NCBI GenBank assembly: GCA_017412055.1
Contig: JAFQOW010000019.1
Location: 1 to 36,289, forward strand
DNA length: 36,289 bases
Reading direction: 5' to 3'
DNA from: Lachnospiraceae bacterium
Lineage (GTDB): Bacteria; Bacillota; Clostridia; Lachnospirales; Lachnospiraceae
Shown here piece by piece: positions 17,215 to 26,562 of this stretch. The position numbers and the translations under genes were made by a program. Position 1 is the stretch's first letter. Each line of letters starts with the position of its first letter. The notes under the pieces were generated by a model. The model saw only the letters and a program-made list of their open reading frames with translations. It had not been told where the DNA came from and did no database searches.

Positions 17215-17973
17215 ATGTATACAAAGAGAATTATTCCATGTTTGGATGTAAATAACAATAGAGTTGTAAAGGGTATAAATTTTGTTAATCTTAAAGATGC
17301 AGGTGACCCGGTAGAGGTAGCAAAGGCATATGATAAGGCTGGTGCAGACGAGCTTGTATTTTTGGATATCACAGCATCCAGTGATGCGAGAAAGACAGTT
17401 ATAGATATGGTAAGCCGTGTAGCAGAGAATGTATTTATTCCATTTACTGTGGGTGGTGGTATAAGAACTGTTGATGATTTTAAAGAGATTTTAAGAGCTG
17501 GTGCAGATAAGATATCTGTAAATTCAGCAGCTATAAATAATCCAAATCTTGTGGCAGAAGCAGCAGACAAGTTTGGTTCTCAGTGCGTAGTGGTAGCTAT
17601 TGACGCAAAGAGAAGACCTGATGGTGGTTGGAATATTTACAAAAATGGCGGTCGTATAGATATGGGTATCGATGCCATAGAGTGGGCTAAAAAGGTATGC
17701 GATTTAGGCGCTGGCGAGATACTTCTTACAAGTATGGATTGTGATGGTACAAAGGCTGGTTATGATATTGAGCTTACAAGAGCCATAGCAGAGCAGGTAT
17801 CTATTCCAGTTATAGCATCAGGTGGTGCAGGAACTATGGAACACTTCTATGATGCGTTTACTGTAGGCAAAGCAGAGGCTGTGCTTGCAGCATCTTTATT
17901 CCATTATAAGGAGATGGAGATAAGAGATTTGAAGAAATATTTACAGGAAAGAGATATTCCAGTAAGATTATAA
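17215..17973 (+). CDS. hisF: imidazole glycerol phosphate synthase, cyclase subunit
   Basis: 252 residues, a complete (beta/alpha)8 barrel. Catalytic D11 (IIPCLDVNN) and D130 (VVVAIDAKR) are present, as are the phosphate-binding motifs [12 protein letters not shown] and [13 protein letters not shown]. With HisH it converts PRFAR and ammonia to imidazole glycerol phosphate and AICAR. AGGAG lies at a good distance from the ATG. The hairpin at 17987 probably ends the transcript. Confidence 0.97.
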   Translation: MYTKRIIPCLDVNNNRVVKGINFVNLKDAGDPVEVAKAYDKAGADELVFLDITASSDARKTVIDMVSRVAENVFIPFTVGGGIRTVDDFKEILRAGADKISVNSAAINNPNLVAEAADKFGSQCVVVAIDAKRRPDGGWNIYKNGGRIDMGIDAIEWAKKVCDLGAGEILLTSMDCDGTKAGYDIELTRAIAEQVSIPVIASGGAGTMEHFYDAFTVGKAEAVLAASLFHYKEMEIRDLKKYLQERDIPVRL

Positions 17974-17986
17974 AAGAAGATTATAT

Positions 17987-18025
17987 AACGGCAAATTATA
18001 TAAATAGGTTATATAGTTTGCCGTT
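17987..18025 (+). terminator. 17-base-pair hairpin after hisF
   Basis: AACGGCAAATTATATAA (17987-18003) pairs with 18009-18025 with a single G-T pair around ATAGG. The tail is weak (GTATTAT), so termination may be partial and ung may be reached by read-through; I see no clear promoter for ung. Confidence 0.55.
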
Positions 18026-18059
18026 GTATTATAGCTATGGTTTGATGGAGGAAATGATG

Positions 18060-18728
18060 ATGGATATCAATATAAATGAAGAATGGAAAAATGCTTTATC
18101 AGAAGAATTTGAAAAGCTATATTTTAAGAAGCTGTGGGAGCAGGTAACAGAAGAATATAAAGTAAATGAAATATTTCCACCAAAGGAGGATATATTTAAT
18201 GCCTTTAATTATGCACCACTTAGTAAAGTTAAGTGTGTGATAATCGGCCAAGACCCATATCATAATGTAGGTCAGGCTCATGGCCTTTGCTTTTCAGTAA
18301 AGCCAGGCATAGCCATCCCACCATCCTTAGTGAATATATATAAGGAGCTTCATGATGATATAGGTTTTCAGATACCAGATAATGGATATCTTGAAAAATG
18401 GGCGAAGCAAGGCATATTAATGCTTAACACAGTCCTTACAGTGCGAGCCCACGAAGCAAATTCTCATAAAGGTTTAGGTTGGGAAAAGTTCACAGATGCT
18501 GTTATCAAGGTGCTTAATGAACAAGACAGGCCAATAGTCTATCTTCTTTGGGGAGCGCCAGCCCAGAAAAAAGCAGCGAAGGTAGATAATCCAAAGCATT
18601 TACTTTTAAAAGCACCGCACCCAAGCCCATTATCCTCATATAGGGGCTTCTTCGGTTGTAAGCATTTTAGCAAGACAAACGAATTTCTCGTACAAAATGG
18701 ATTGCAAGCTATTGAATGGGGTATATAA
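18060..18728 (+). CDS. ung: uracil-DNA glycosylase, family 1
   Basis: 222 residues from the ATG at 18060. GGAGG at 18047-18051 is eight bases upstream, so I prefer this over two earlier in-frame ATGs at 18054 and 18057 and the longer frame that begins inside the hisF hairpin. GQDPYH (63-68) carries the catalytic aspartate D65, and HPSPLSSYRGFFG (187-199) is the minor-groove intercalation loop with the catalytic histidine. It removes uracil from DNA to start base excision repair. Gene length is normal. An inverted-repeat element begins at its stop codon. Confidence 0.96.
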   Translation: MDININEEWKNALSEEFEKLYFKKLWEQVTEEYKVNEIFPPKEDIFNAFNYAPLSKVKCVIIGQDPYHNVGQAHGLCFSVKPGIAIPPSLVNIYKELHDDIGFQIPDNGYLEKWAKQGILMLNTVLTVRAHEANSHKGLGWEKFTDAVIKVLNEQDRPIVYLLWGAPAQKKAAKVDNPKHLLLKAPHPSPLSSYRGFFGCKHFSKTNEFLVQNGLQAIEWGI

Positions 18729-19030
18729 AAATCCTAGTGTAGATTTATATGTACAAATTTATATTATGATTTTCACATACTACGAATATTTGATTTTCTA
18801 AATACTTTGATTTATATGTTGGCTACAAACGTGACCGTCGTCTAACAAATCGCAGTTGCTTTGCAACTACGATTAAACTCGCCATCCGTGGCTCAGAGAC
18901 GACTTTTCCCAACATCGTGTTGGGAAATCACTGGTTAAAAACAAAGTATTAAGAAAATCTAAACATTCTCCGCTATCGTGAAAATCATAATACAAATTCT
19001 GTACATAATATAAATCTATACTAGGATTTT
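18728..19030. repeat. 303-base inverted-repeat element with internal hairpins
   Basis: No protein is encoded here (the only gap over 300 bases without any gene). Outer arms 18728-18776 and 18978-19030 are imperfect complements starting AAAATCCTAG and ending CTAGGATTTT; the pairing continues inward with GATTTTCTAAATACTTTG (18792-18809) against 18942-18959 with one mismatch. Inside are a closing stem GTCGTCT/AGACGAC (18836-18842 and 18897-18903), the family-1 hairpin (18848-18874), a small GCCA-TCCG-TGGC hairpin, and TTTCCCAACA/TGTTGGGAAA (18905-18927). It may be a MITE-like insertion or a structured RNA at the end of the ung transcript. No target duplication is clear. Confidence 0.75.
18848..18874 (+). 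repeat. dispersed hairpin repeat, family 1, copy B
   Basis: AATCGCAGTTGC and GCAACTACGATT around a TTT loop, with the same single C opposite A as copy A. It is nested inside the 303-base element. Confidence 0.85.
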
Positions 19031-19037
19031 CTATTAA

Positions 19038-19083
19038 AATTCCATATAAAAAAGGAGCGTAAGCTCCTTTTTTATATGGAATT
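19038..19083. terminator. bidirectional terminator between convergent units
   Basis: A perfect 21-base-pair stem (19038-19058 with 19063-19083) with a GTAA loop contains A6 on one side and T6 on the other beside GGAGC/GCTCC. It suits both the incoming plus-strand transcripts and the minus-strand activase gene, whose stop codon it overlaps. Confidence 0.8.
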
Positions 19084-22000
19084 AATTTAAGTTTTTGTTA
19101 GCCGAAGCAAGCATAAGCTTGATTCTGTTAAGCTGATTTACCTCGCTGGCACCTGGATCGTAATCGACAGCTACAATATTTGCTTCTGGATGTAAGCGGC
19201 GAAGTTCCTTTATTACACCCTTACCTACTACGTGGTTAGGTAGACATCCAAATGGCTGTGCACAAACGATATTTGGTGCGCCTTCATGGATAAGCTCAAG
19301 CATTTCTGCTGTAAGGAACCATCCCTCACCAGTCTGGTTACCCTGAGATACGATTTTCTCAGCCATCTTTGCAAGTACTCTGATATCTGAAAGAGGAGAG
19401 AAGTGTTTGCTCTTCTTAAGCTCTGAATTAACAGTTCTTCTCATAAATTCAAGTGCTTTGATTGCCAAATTTGATATTCTAGCAGATTTCTTAGTCATAC
19501 CAAGATGCGATGCCTTGAAGTTTGAGTTGTAGAAGCTGTAGAAGAAGAAGTCAAGTAAGTCTGGCATAACAGCCTCAGCACCTTCTGATTCAAGTAATTC
19601 TACAAGGTAGTTATTAGCTGAAGGAAGGAATTTAACAAGGATTTCTCCTACGATACCAACTCTAGGCTTAACAAGGTTTTCATCAATAGGTAATTTATCA
19701 AATTCGCGAATAATACCTTTAATATTTTTCTTGAATTCACCAAATCCAAAGCCATCTTTAGTTAGGGATTCAATACATTTTGCAACCCATTTTTCATGAA
19801 GAGCGTCTGCTGAGCCTTTTTCAAGCTCGTATGGACGCATGCGATATAAGCAGCGCATAAATACATCACCGTATATAATAGCTTGGATAGCTTTTACGAT
19901 AAATGTAGGAGTGAACTTGACACCACTGTTTTTCTCAATACCCTGTACACTTAGGGAAACAACTGGGATATGTGGCAAACCAGCCTTCTCAAGAGCTCTT
20001 CTTAAGAAGCCTACGTAGTTAGATGCACGGCATCCACCACCAGTCTGAGTCATAATAATACCGATTTTATTTGTATCATATTCTCCCGAAAGAACAGCTT
20101 CCATCATCATACCTACAACGATAAGTGAAGGGTAGCAGGCATCATTGTTTGTGTACTTAAGACCTATATCTACTGCACGCTTACATTTAAGCTTATAATC
20201 AGGGTCCTTTGTATCAGCCTGAAGTATTTTTATATTCAAGCCGGCAGCTTTGATAGCTGGCTCCAATAATTCAAAGTGAATAGGTGACATCTGAGGTGTT
20301 AAAAGTGTATAGCCTTCATTTTTCATTTCCTCAGTGAATTCAACTCTATTAATATTTGAAGGATGTATATCACGTTTTATATTTCTTTGCTCACGAACTC
20401 TCAATGCTGAGAGAAGTGAACGAATACGAATACGGATAGCACCTAAGTTATTTACTTCATCAATTTTTAATACTGTATATATCTTACCTGACTTTGTGAG
20501 GATATCATTTACACAGTCTGTGGTTACGGCATCAAGACCACAACCAAAGGAATTGAGCTGTACTAAATCAAGGTTTTCTGTTGTCTTAACATAGTTAGCT
20601 GCTCTGTAAAGTCTTGAGTGGTACATCCACTGGTCCATAACGATAAGAGGACGTTCAACCTCACCTAAGTGAGAGATTGAATCTTCTGTAAGAACTGCTA
20701 TACCGTATGAGTTGATAAGCTCTGGAATACCGTGATTGATTTCTGGGTCAATATGATATGGTCGACCAGCTAATACGATACCACGCTTGCCTGTTTCATT
20801 GAGGTATTTGATAGTTTCTTCACCCTTTTTACATATGTCAAGTCTTGCTTGGTCCATTTCGTCCCAAGCCTTTTTACAAGCTTCTTTAATTTCAGCTGCA
20901 GGGATATCAAATTCCTTTGTGAATTCTTCTACAAGACGCTTTTCGATAACCTGCTCATTTGTCATAGCCATAAATGGATTTAAGAAACGAATCTGCTCTG
21001 TTCTTAATTCTTCTACGTTATTTTTAATATTTTCTGCGTAGGAAGTTACGATAGGGCAGTTGTAGTGGTTATTTGCATCTGGTGTTTCATTACGCTCATA
21101 TGGTATACAAGGATAGAATATGGTATCTATTCCCTGCTTAATAAGCCATGATATATGACCGTGGGCAAGCTTGGCTGGGTAACATTCTGATTCACTTGGA
21201 ATAGATTCTATACCTAACTCATATATTTTTCTTGTTGACTGAGGAGATAATACAACCCTAAAGCCTAACTCCTTAAAGAAAGTAGCCCAGAATGGGAAGT
21301 TTTCATACATATTAAGTACTCTAGGAATACCGATAGTACCGCGTTTTGCTTCATCTAAGCTAAGTGGCACATAACCAAACATACGCTTATTCTTATAATC
21401 GTAAAGATTTGGAATCTTTTCTTTGTTCTTTGTACCACCAATACCACGCTCACAACGGTTACCTGTTACAAACTGTCTACCGCCGCTAAAGCGATTGATT
21501 GTAAGGAGACAGCTATTTGTACAACCCTTACATCTTGTCATAGATGTATCGAACTTTAATTCATTGATTTCATCAATTGAAAGCATAGATGTAGATGTCT
21601 TATCGCTTTCATTGAAACGCTCTCTGGCTATAAGAGCAGCACCGAAGGCGCCCATAATACCTGCAATATCTGGTCTTACAGCATTACAGCCTGATATAGT
21701 CTCAAAGCTTCTAAGTACGGCATCATTATAGAAGGTACCACCTTGAACTACTACATTTTCTCCTAAATCCTTAGCATCTGTAATCTTTATAACCTTATAT
21801 AAAGCATTCTTAATAACGGAATATGCAAGTCCTGCTGAGATATCCTCCACAGTTGCACCTTCCTTTTGGGCCTGCTTAACATTTGAATTCATAAATACTG
21901 TACATCTAGAACCTAAGTCAATAGGGTTAGATGCAAAAAGTGCAGCCTTGGCAAAGTCCACGATAGAGTAGTTAAGTGACTTTGCAAAAGTCTCTATAAA

Positions 22001-23362
22001 TGAACCACATCCTGATGAACAAGCCTCATTTAAAAGAACGCTATCAACAGTATTGTTCTTTATCTTTATACACTTCATATCCTGTCCACCTATGTCTAAG
22101 ATGCAGTCTACATCAGGATTGAAGAATGCAGCTGCGTAGTAGTGAGATACAGTTTCTACCTCACCTTCATCAAGCATAAGAGCAGCCTTGATAAGAGCTT
22201 CGCCGTAGCCTGTTGAACATGAATATGCAATCTTTGCACTCTTTGGTAAAAGTGAATATATTTCTTTTATAGCCTTTATAGTTGTAGCAAGTGGGCTACC
22301 ATTGTTTGAACTATAGAATGAGTAGAGCAAGCTGCCGTCCTCGCCAACTAATGCAACCTTAGTTGTTGTGGAACCAGCATCTATACCCATATAGCAATTT
22401 CCTGAATATGTAGCAAGGTCACCCTTTACAACCTTATGCTTATTATGTCTTATAGTAAATGCTTCATAATCTGCTTCTGTAGCAAATAATGGGTCCATTC
22501 TCTTTATTTCAAATTCCATTTCAATTCCATTGGAAAGCTTTTCTATAAGTGTATCAAGTGATACATTTACTTCTGGATTGTGATTTAAGGCTGCGCCAGA
22601 TGCAGCAAATAAATGTGAATGCTCTGGAGCAATAATCTGGTCTGGACCTAAGTTTAATGTACGTATAAACGCCTCCTTAAGCTCTGTAAGGAAGTGGAGT
22701 GGACCACCTAAGAATGCAACATTTCCCTTAATTGGCTTACCACAAGCAAGACCAGATATTGTCTGATTTACAACTGCCTGGAAGATTGATGCAGATAAGT
22801 CTTCTTTTGTGGCACCCTCATTGATAAGTGGCTGAATATCAGTCTTTGCAAAAACGCCACAACGAGCAGCTATAGGATATATAGCCTTATAATTCTTAGC
22901 GTATTCATTTAAACCAGGGGCATCTGTCTGAAGAAGTGAAGCCATCTGGTCAATAAATGAACCTGTACCACCAGCACAGATACCATTCATTCTCTGTTCA
23001 ACACCATTTGTAAAATAGATAATCTTTGCATCCTCGCCACCAAGCTCTATAGCTACATCTGTTTGAGGTGCAAAATCTTCAAGAGCAGTAGCAACTGCTA
23101 CAACCTCCTGAACAAATGGAATATCTAAGTGCTTAGCAAGTGAAAGTCCACCAGAACCTGTTATAGTAGGTGAAAGTGAAAGCTCACCAAGGGAAGCCTT
23201 AGCTTTACTAAGAAGACTTGCAAGAGTCTCCTGTATATTTGCGTAATGTCTTTCATAATCTGAGAAAATTATCTTGTTATCATCGTCCAAAATAGCAATT
23301 TTTACTGTGGTTGAACCTATATCAATACCAAGTCGTTTTGCTGCTTTCTTTAATGTTTCCAT
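19082..23362 (-). CDS. giant 2-hydroxyacyl-CoA dehydratase activase-related protein
   Basis: 1426 residues. It has two ASKHA-fold ATPase domains of the BadF/HgdC type: the first (about 10-280) with [10 protein letters not shown] and cluster cysteines C129 (ICAGGTG) and C168 (ARCGVF), the second (about 324-590) with [19 protein letters not shown] and SRCTVF. A cysteine-rich link ([12 protein letters not shown], near 610) follows, then DUF2229-like and HgdB-like dehydratase regions to the end ([32 protein letters not shown]). The family uses ATP-driven electron transfer through Fe-S clusters; activators of this type energise 2-hydroxyacyl-CoA dehydratases. The substrate of this fused form is not established. 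No separate dehydratase subunits are nearby. The ATG at 23362 has AAAGGAAG upstream and is preferred to one seven codons earlier, which lacks a ribosome site. Confidence 0.85.
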   Translation of the reverse strand: METLKKAAKRLGIDIGSTTVKIAILDDDNKIIFSDYERHYANIQETLASLLSKAKASLGELSLSPTITGSGGLSLAKHLDIPFVQEVVAVATALEDFAPQTDVAIELGGEDAKIIYFTNGVEQRMNGICAGGTGSFIDQMASLLQTDAPGLNEYAKNYKAIYPIAARCGVFAKTDIQPLINEGATKEDLSASIFQAVVNQTISGLACGKPIKGNVAFLGGPLHFLTELKEAFIRTLNLGPDQIIAPEHSHLFAASGAALNHNPEVNVSLDTLIEKLSNGIEMEFEIKRMDPLFATEADYEAFTIRHNKHKVVKGDLATYSGNCYMGIDAGSTTTKVALVGEDGSLLYSFYSSNNGSPLATTIKAIKEIYSLLPKSAKIAYSCSTGYGEALIKAALMLDEGEVETVSHYYAAAFFNPDVDCILDIGGQDMKCIKIKNNTVDSVLLNEACSSGCGSFIETFAKSLNYSIVDFAKAALFASNPIDLGSRCTVFMNSNVKQAQKEGATVEDISAGLAYSVIKNALYKVIKITDAKDLGENVVVQGGTFYNDAVLRSFETISGCNAVRPDIAGIMGAFGAALIARERFNESDKTSTSMLSIDEINELKFDTSMTRCKGCTNSCLLTINRFSGGRQFVTGNRCERGIGGTKNKEKIPNLYDYKNKRMFGYVPLSLDEAKRGTIGIPRVLNMYENFPFWATFFKELGFRVVLSPQSTRKIYELGIESIPSESECYPAKLAHGHISWLIKQGIDTIFYPCIPYERNETPDANNHYNCPIVTSYAENIKNNVEELRTEQIRFLNPFMAMTNEQVIEKRLVEEFTKEFDIPAAEIKEACKKAWDEMDQARLDICKKGEETIKYLNETGKRGIVLAGRPYHIDPEINHGIPELINSYGIAVLTEDSISHLGEVERPLIVMDQWMYHSRLYRAANYVKTTENLDLVQLNSFGCGLDAVTTDCVNDILTKSGKIYTVLKIDEVNNLGAIRIRIRSLLSALRVREQRNIKRDIHPSNINRVEFTEEMKNEGYTLLTPQMSPIHFELLEPAIKAAGLNIKILQADTKDPDYKLKCKRAVDIGLKYTNNDACYPSLIVVGMMMEAVLSGEYDTNKIGIIMTQTGGGCRASNYVGFLRRALEKAGLPHIPVVSLSVQGIEKNSGVKFTPTFIVKAIQAIIYGDVFMRCLYRMRPYELEKGSADALHEKWVAKCIESLTKDGFGFGEFKKNIKGIIREFDKLPIDENLVKPRVGIVGEILVKFLPSANNYLVELLESEGAEAVMPDLLDFFFYSFYNSNFKASHLGMTKKSARISNLAIKALEFMRRTVNSELKKSKHFSPLSDIRVLAKMAEKIVSQGNQTGEGWFLTAEMLELIHEGAPNIVCAQPFGCLPNHVVGKGVIKELRRLHPEANIVAVDYDPGASEVNQLNRIKLMLASANKNLN

Positions 23363-23418
23363 AGTATATATTCTTCCTTTCATATGTGAAGAGAATCTAA
23401 AAAAGATGTTCTTCCAAT

Positions 23419-23444
23419 AATCGTAGTTTCTATAAACTGTGATT
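23419..23444 (-). repeat. dispersed hairpin repeat, family 1, copy C
   Basis: On the minus strand it reads AATCACAGTTT, loop ATAG, AAACTACGATT, again with C opposite A at the same position. It lies in the untranslated leader of the activase gene, between operator and ribosome site. Confidence 0.75.
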
Positions 23445-23445
23445 T

Positions 23446-23467
23446 ATTGTCGAAAAAAGTCGACAAT
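23446..23467. promoter_or_regulatory. palindromic operator at the activase start of transcription
   Basis: ATTGTCGA (23446-23453) and TCGACAAT (23460-23467) are exact complements with a six-base spacer. The palindrome begins seven bases downstream of the -10 box and covers the expected +1, the classic position for a repressor site. It is unlike the Firmicute LexA box; the regulator is unknown. Confidence 0.65.
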
Positions 23468-23474
23468 CCAATAC

Positions 23475-23503
23475 ATTATAATATAGTAGGAAGTAAATTT
23501 CAA
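23475..23503 (-). promoter_or_regulatory. strong sigma-A promoter for the activase gene
   Basis: Read on the minus strand: TTGAAA (23503-23498), 17 bases, TATAAT (23480-23475). The leader to the start codon is about 105 bases. Confidence 0.8.
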
Positions 23504-23566
23504 GATGTGAAATGTATATGATAAGATTTGGCAGAAAATGCATAGCTTGATGTATGTGGGGATGTT

Positions 23567-24367
23567 CTAAAAAACAATCTCACTAGCCTTGCGACTTGAG
23601 AATATATTATAGTAAGAAAAACCAGCTTCCTTTAGTATATTAACTGCATCATCGAAGTTTGCGCCCAAGTCTTCCGGTATATGTGAATCAGAACCGACAG
23701 TAATTATCTTTCCTCCTAGCTCTTTATATCTTTTGATAACCTGTATATTAGGGTTTGTATCAGCTAAGCCACAACGAAGAGGAGAAGTATTGATTTCTAT
23801 ACCTTTACCCTTTGAAATAAGCTTGGTAAGTATAGTGTCAAATAATTCGCCATATTCATTGTAGTCATATCTTTTTTCAGAAGGTGAAACTGGGGCATAG
23901 CGCATCATATAATCAAGATGACCATATACATCAAAATTATCAAAGACAGTAATATTTTCAATGATTGATTCTAAATATTCTACCATAGCATCATGTACAG
24001 GACGATTTTCAAAATACTCTTTATAATAAGGGTCGCGTCCATTTATAACATGGGATGAGCCAATGATAAAATCAAAATCGTATGAATTTACAAGTGAGTT
24101 GATTCTTTGGGCATATTTTGGTTCTAAACCACATTCAATACCTACTGACAAGCTTATTTGGTCTTTATATTCAGCTTTTTTCTTAGTCATATAGTCAAAA
24201 TATTTCTCTATGTCAAGTTCAAATAAACCGTTTTCAAATTGGAAATCATTATGGTCTGTTATGGCCATATGCTTCATTCCTTTAGATATGGCACTTTGAA
24301 TAACTGCGTCAACGTTTGCCTCTGAATCACCAGAAAAGCAAGTGTGTATATGAAAATCTGCTATCAT
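23567..24367 (-). CDS. PHP-domain phosphatase, histidinol-phosphatase-like
   Basis: 266 residues, near the HisK/HisJ length of about 268. The N-terminus DFHIHTCFSGDSE gives the first metal ligands of the PHP fold; ITDHNDF (40s), the GIECG stretch (about 80), YGHLDYM and a late GSDSHIPEDLG supply the rest. The family hydrolyses phosphate esters with three metal ions, histidinol phosphate being the best known substrate. hisH and hisF lie about 6 kb away, which fits but does not prove that role. The ATG at 24367 is chosen because GAGG is nine bases upstream; the in-frame ATG at 24382 overlaps that site. Confidence 0.8.
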   Translation of the reverse strand: MIADFHIHTCFSGDSEANVDAVIQSAISKGMKHMAITDHNDFQFENGLFELDIEKYFDYMTKKKAEYKDQISLSVGIECGLEPKYAQRINSLVNSYDFDFIIGSSHVINGRDPYYKEYFENRPVHDAMVEYLESIIENITVFDNFDVYGHLDYMMRYAPVSPSEKRYDYNEYGELFDTILTKLISKGKGIEINTSPLRCGLADTNPNIQVIKRYKELGGKIITVGSDSHIPEDLGANFDDAVNILKEAGFSYYNIFSSRKASEIVF

Positions 24368-24439
24368 AATTGAAAACCTCATTTCTGTGAAATATATAAA
24401 TTAGTGCGTTTATTAATTTTTGTAAAATAAACAAAATAT

Positions 24440-24448
24440 ATTATATCA
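24440..24448 (-). promoter_or_regulatory. extended -10 promoter for the PHP gene
   Basis: On the minus strand TGATATAAT, an extended -10 with no good -35 box, about 70 bases before the start codon at 24367. The rest of 24368-24582 shows no further feature. Confidence 0.45.
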
Positions 24449-24582
24449 CAGTTTTATCATAGGGTGAAGAAGTAAAATTAAGGGTAGGAATATAAAATCC
24501 TAGATAACGTATAAGAATAATTTCAGATACATTAAAAGAAGAAAATTTTAGGTATAAAATCTCTAAACTATCAAGCACATGA

Positions 24583-24612
24583 TTGACATTTAAACCTAAG
24601 ACAAGGTATATT
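24583..24612 (+). promoter_or_regulatory. promoter for the gene at 24661
   Basis: TTGACA at 24583-24588 and TATATT at 24607-24612 with an 18-base spacer. Confidence 0.5.
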
Positions 24613-24660
24613 ATTTAGTAGAAAACAACGTGGGCGCAATTCAAGAAAGGAATGAAAAAA

Positions 24661-25152
24661 ATGTTACAGTATGTAAATAATATTTATCTTCAGGTAGTAA
24701 GTGTACAAAGCAAGCCAAATGGTGTGCCATCAACGGTCTATTTAAATATGCATGATAGAAGCGGTGGCGATTTGAAATTTATCGGTCAGATGAGATTTAA
24801 TTTTGATCCGACATATTCAAAAAATCCTATGGAAATACGTATGTCGTTTAACTCATATGATAATAATACCTTTGATCCGCTTGGTAAGAATTTACTGGAA
24901 GATATCATAGTTGCAGGATTCTTATGGATAACACTTGATAATCACTATACATATATGTTCCAACCAAGACCATATATGGTTATACATGACTATGCAGAGG
25001 ATTCTAGTAGAATGCATCTTATCAATGAAGTAGCAAGGGATATATTGACTAGATTACAATGCGATAGAAGAGAAAATAATGTTTATGTATTTTCTAAGGA
25101 TAATACAAGCAGATATTTATCTGAAAAGCTTGCTCAAGGTAACAGGGGTTAG
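24661..25152 (+). CDS. conserved-looking hypothetical protein
   Basis: 163 residues from the ATG at 24661 (MLQYVNNIYLQVV...). GAAAGGA ends nine bases upstream, while an in-frame ATG three codons earlier is only two bases from it. The protein has no membrane helix and no cysteine motif; it is rich in tyrosine, asparagine and beta-prone segments (STVYLNMHDRSGGDLKFIG, then FQPRPYMVIHDYAED). It stands alone between its own promoter and that of gap. I do not recognise a family. Confidence 0.65.
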   Translation: MLQYVNNIYLQVVSVQSKPNGVPSTVYLNMHDRSGGDLKFIGQMRFNFDPTYSKNPMEIRMSFNSYDNNTFDPLGKNLLEDIIVAGFLWITLDNHYTYMFQPRPYMVIHDYAEDSSRMHLINEVARDILTRLQCDRRENNVYVFSKDNTSRYLSEKLAQGNRG

Positions 25153-25254
25153 AAGTATAAAGATTAGTTAATAAAATCATATAAGTAATATTGCATAAAA
25201 TTTGATGAAAATTGACAATTTATTTGTAAGCTTTATAAAAGGATAAAAAAGCCC

Positions 25255-25283
25255 TTGATATTTTTAAATAAATTATGTAAAAT
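25255..25283 (+). promoter_or_regulatory. promoter of the gap-pgk-tpiA glycolytic run
   Basis: TTGATA at 25255-25260 and TAAAAT at 25278-25283, spacer 17, about 70 bases before the gap start codon. Confidence 0.65.
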
Positions 25284-25356
25284 AGAATGCAGTTGGATGT
25301 TTTTTTAACAATCTTACAAAAAATACTATTTTTCTATTACAGGAGGAAATAAAACA

Positions 25357-26373
25357 ATGGCAGTAAAAGTTGCGATTAATGGTTTTGGACGTATTGGACG
25401 TCTTGCATTCAGACAGATGTTTGGTGCTGAAGGATATGAAGTAGTTGCTATCAACGATTTAACAAGCCCAAAGATGTTAGCTCATCTTTTAAAGTATGAT
25501 TCATCACAGGGTAAGTATGAGAAGGCTGATACAGTTACAGCTGGTGATGATTCAATCACAGTAGATGGAAAGGAAATCAAGATTTACGCTTTCCCAGATG
25601 CTAACAACTGCCCATGGGGTGAACTTGGTGTAGACGTAGTACTTGAGTGTTCAGGTTTCTACTGCTCAAAGGATAAGGCACAGGCTCACATCAACGCTGG
25701 TGCTCGTAAGGTAGTTATCTCTGCTCCAGCAGGAAATGACCTTCCTACAATCGTTTACAACACAAATCATACAACATTAAAGGCTGAGGATACAATTATC
25801 TCTGCAGCTTCTTGTACAACAAACTGTTTAGCTCCTATGGCTGACGCTTTAAATAAGTATGCAGCTATTCAGTCTGGTATCATGGTTACAATCCATGCTT
25901 ACACAGGTGATCAGATGACTCTTGATGGTCCACAGAGAAAGGGCGATTTAAGAAGATCACGTGCAGCAGCAGTTAATATCGTTCCTAACTCAACAGGTGC
26001 AGCTAAGGCTATCGGCTTAGTTATCCCAGAGTTAAACGGAAAGTTAATCGGATCTGCTCAGAGAGTTCCAACTCCTACAGGTTCTACAACAATCTTAACA
26101 GCAGTTGTTAAGGGTGCTGACGTAACAGTTGATGGTATCAACGCAGCTATGAAGGCAGCAGCTAACGAGTCATTCGGTTACAATGAGGACGAAATCGTTT
26201 CTTCAGACGTTATCGGTATGAGATTTGGTTCATTATTTGATGCTACACAGACAATGGTTTGCAAGATTGATGAAGACACATATGAAGTACAGGTTGTTTC
26301 TTGGTATGATAACGAGAACTCATACACAAGCCAGATGGTTAGAACAATTAAGTATTTCTCAGAGTTAGCTTAA
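25357..26373 (+). CDS. gap: glyceraldehyde-3-phosphate dehydrogenase
   Basis: 338 residues, full length. The NAD-binding start [16 protein letters not shown] and AINDLTSP indicate an NAD-dependent enzyme; catalytic C153 lies in [12 protein letters not shown], with the partner histidine in TIHAYTGDQ, and SWYDNENSY near the end completes the signature. It oxidises glyceraldehyde 3-phosphate to 1,3-bisphosphoglycerate. AGGAGGAA precedes the ATG. Codon use shifts to AAC, ATC and CGT compared with flanking genes, as expected for very high expression. Structured repeats separate it from pgk. Confidence 0.98.
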   Translation: MAVKVAINGFGRIGRLAFRQMFGAEGYEVVAINDLTSPKMLAHLLKYDSSQGKYEKADTVTAGDDSITVDGKEIKIYAFPDANNCPWGELGVDVVLECSGFYCSKDKAQAHINAGARKVVISAPAGNDLPTIVYNTNHTTLKAEDTIISAASCTTNCLAPMADALNKYAAIQSGIMVTIHAYTGDQMTLDGPQRKGDLRRSRAAAVNIVPNSTGAAKAIGLVIPELNGKLIGSAQRVPTPTGSTTILTAVVKGADVTVDGINAAMKAAANESFGYNEDEIVSSDVIGMRFGSLFDATQTMVCKIDEDTYEVQVVSWYDNENSYTSQMVRTIKYFSELA

Positions 26374-26392
26374 TTTATAAACTGTTAGAATA

Positions 26393-26417
26393 ATCGAAGT
26401 TACAAAGTAACTACGAT
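26393..26417 (+). repeat. dispersed hairpin repeat, family 1, copy D
   Basis: ATCGAAGTTAC and GTAACTACGAT around an AAA loop. The usual unpaired position is kept but here is A opposite A. Confidence 0.8.
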
Positions 26418-26431
26418 ATGGCAAAGACCTA

Positions 26432-26468
26432 AAGGGGTCCGGTTCCCAACGGGACCGGCCCCTTATTT
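26432..26468 (+). terminator. GC-rich hairpin between gap and pgk
   Basis: AAGGGG, CCGGT and CCC on the left (26432-26447) pair with GGG, ACCGG and CCCCTT (26451-26464) around AAC with two single-T bulges, followed by ATTTAT. It could attenuate or protect the gap message; the T tail is weak. Confidence 0.6.
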
Positions 26469-26508
26469 ATGATATAGGAAAGTTCTCTGAACTTCCTATA
26501 TCATAAAT
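26465..26508 (+). repeat. dispersed hairpin repeat, family 2, copy A
   Basis: ATTTATGATATAGG...AGTTC (26465-26485) pairs with GAACTTCCTATATCATAAAT (26489-26508) around TCT. One A in the left GGAAAG is bulged. The copy at 36104-36149 shares the whole core and the bulge. Confidence 0.85.
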
Positions 26509-26562
26509 AAATGGTTCTGTTAAGGACCTATTTATATATTTCAACATGAAAGGAGCAGAATT

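Noticed and set aside
23384-23566. Possible riboswitch or T-box leader before the activase gene
   Set aside because: No T-box motif or known aptamer core is recognisable; the visible parts are a promoter, a palindrome and a dispersed hairpin.
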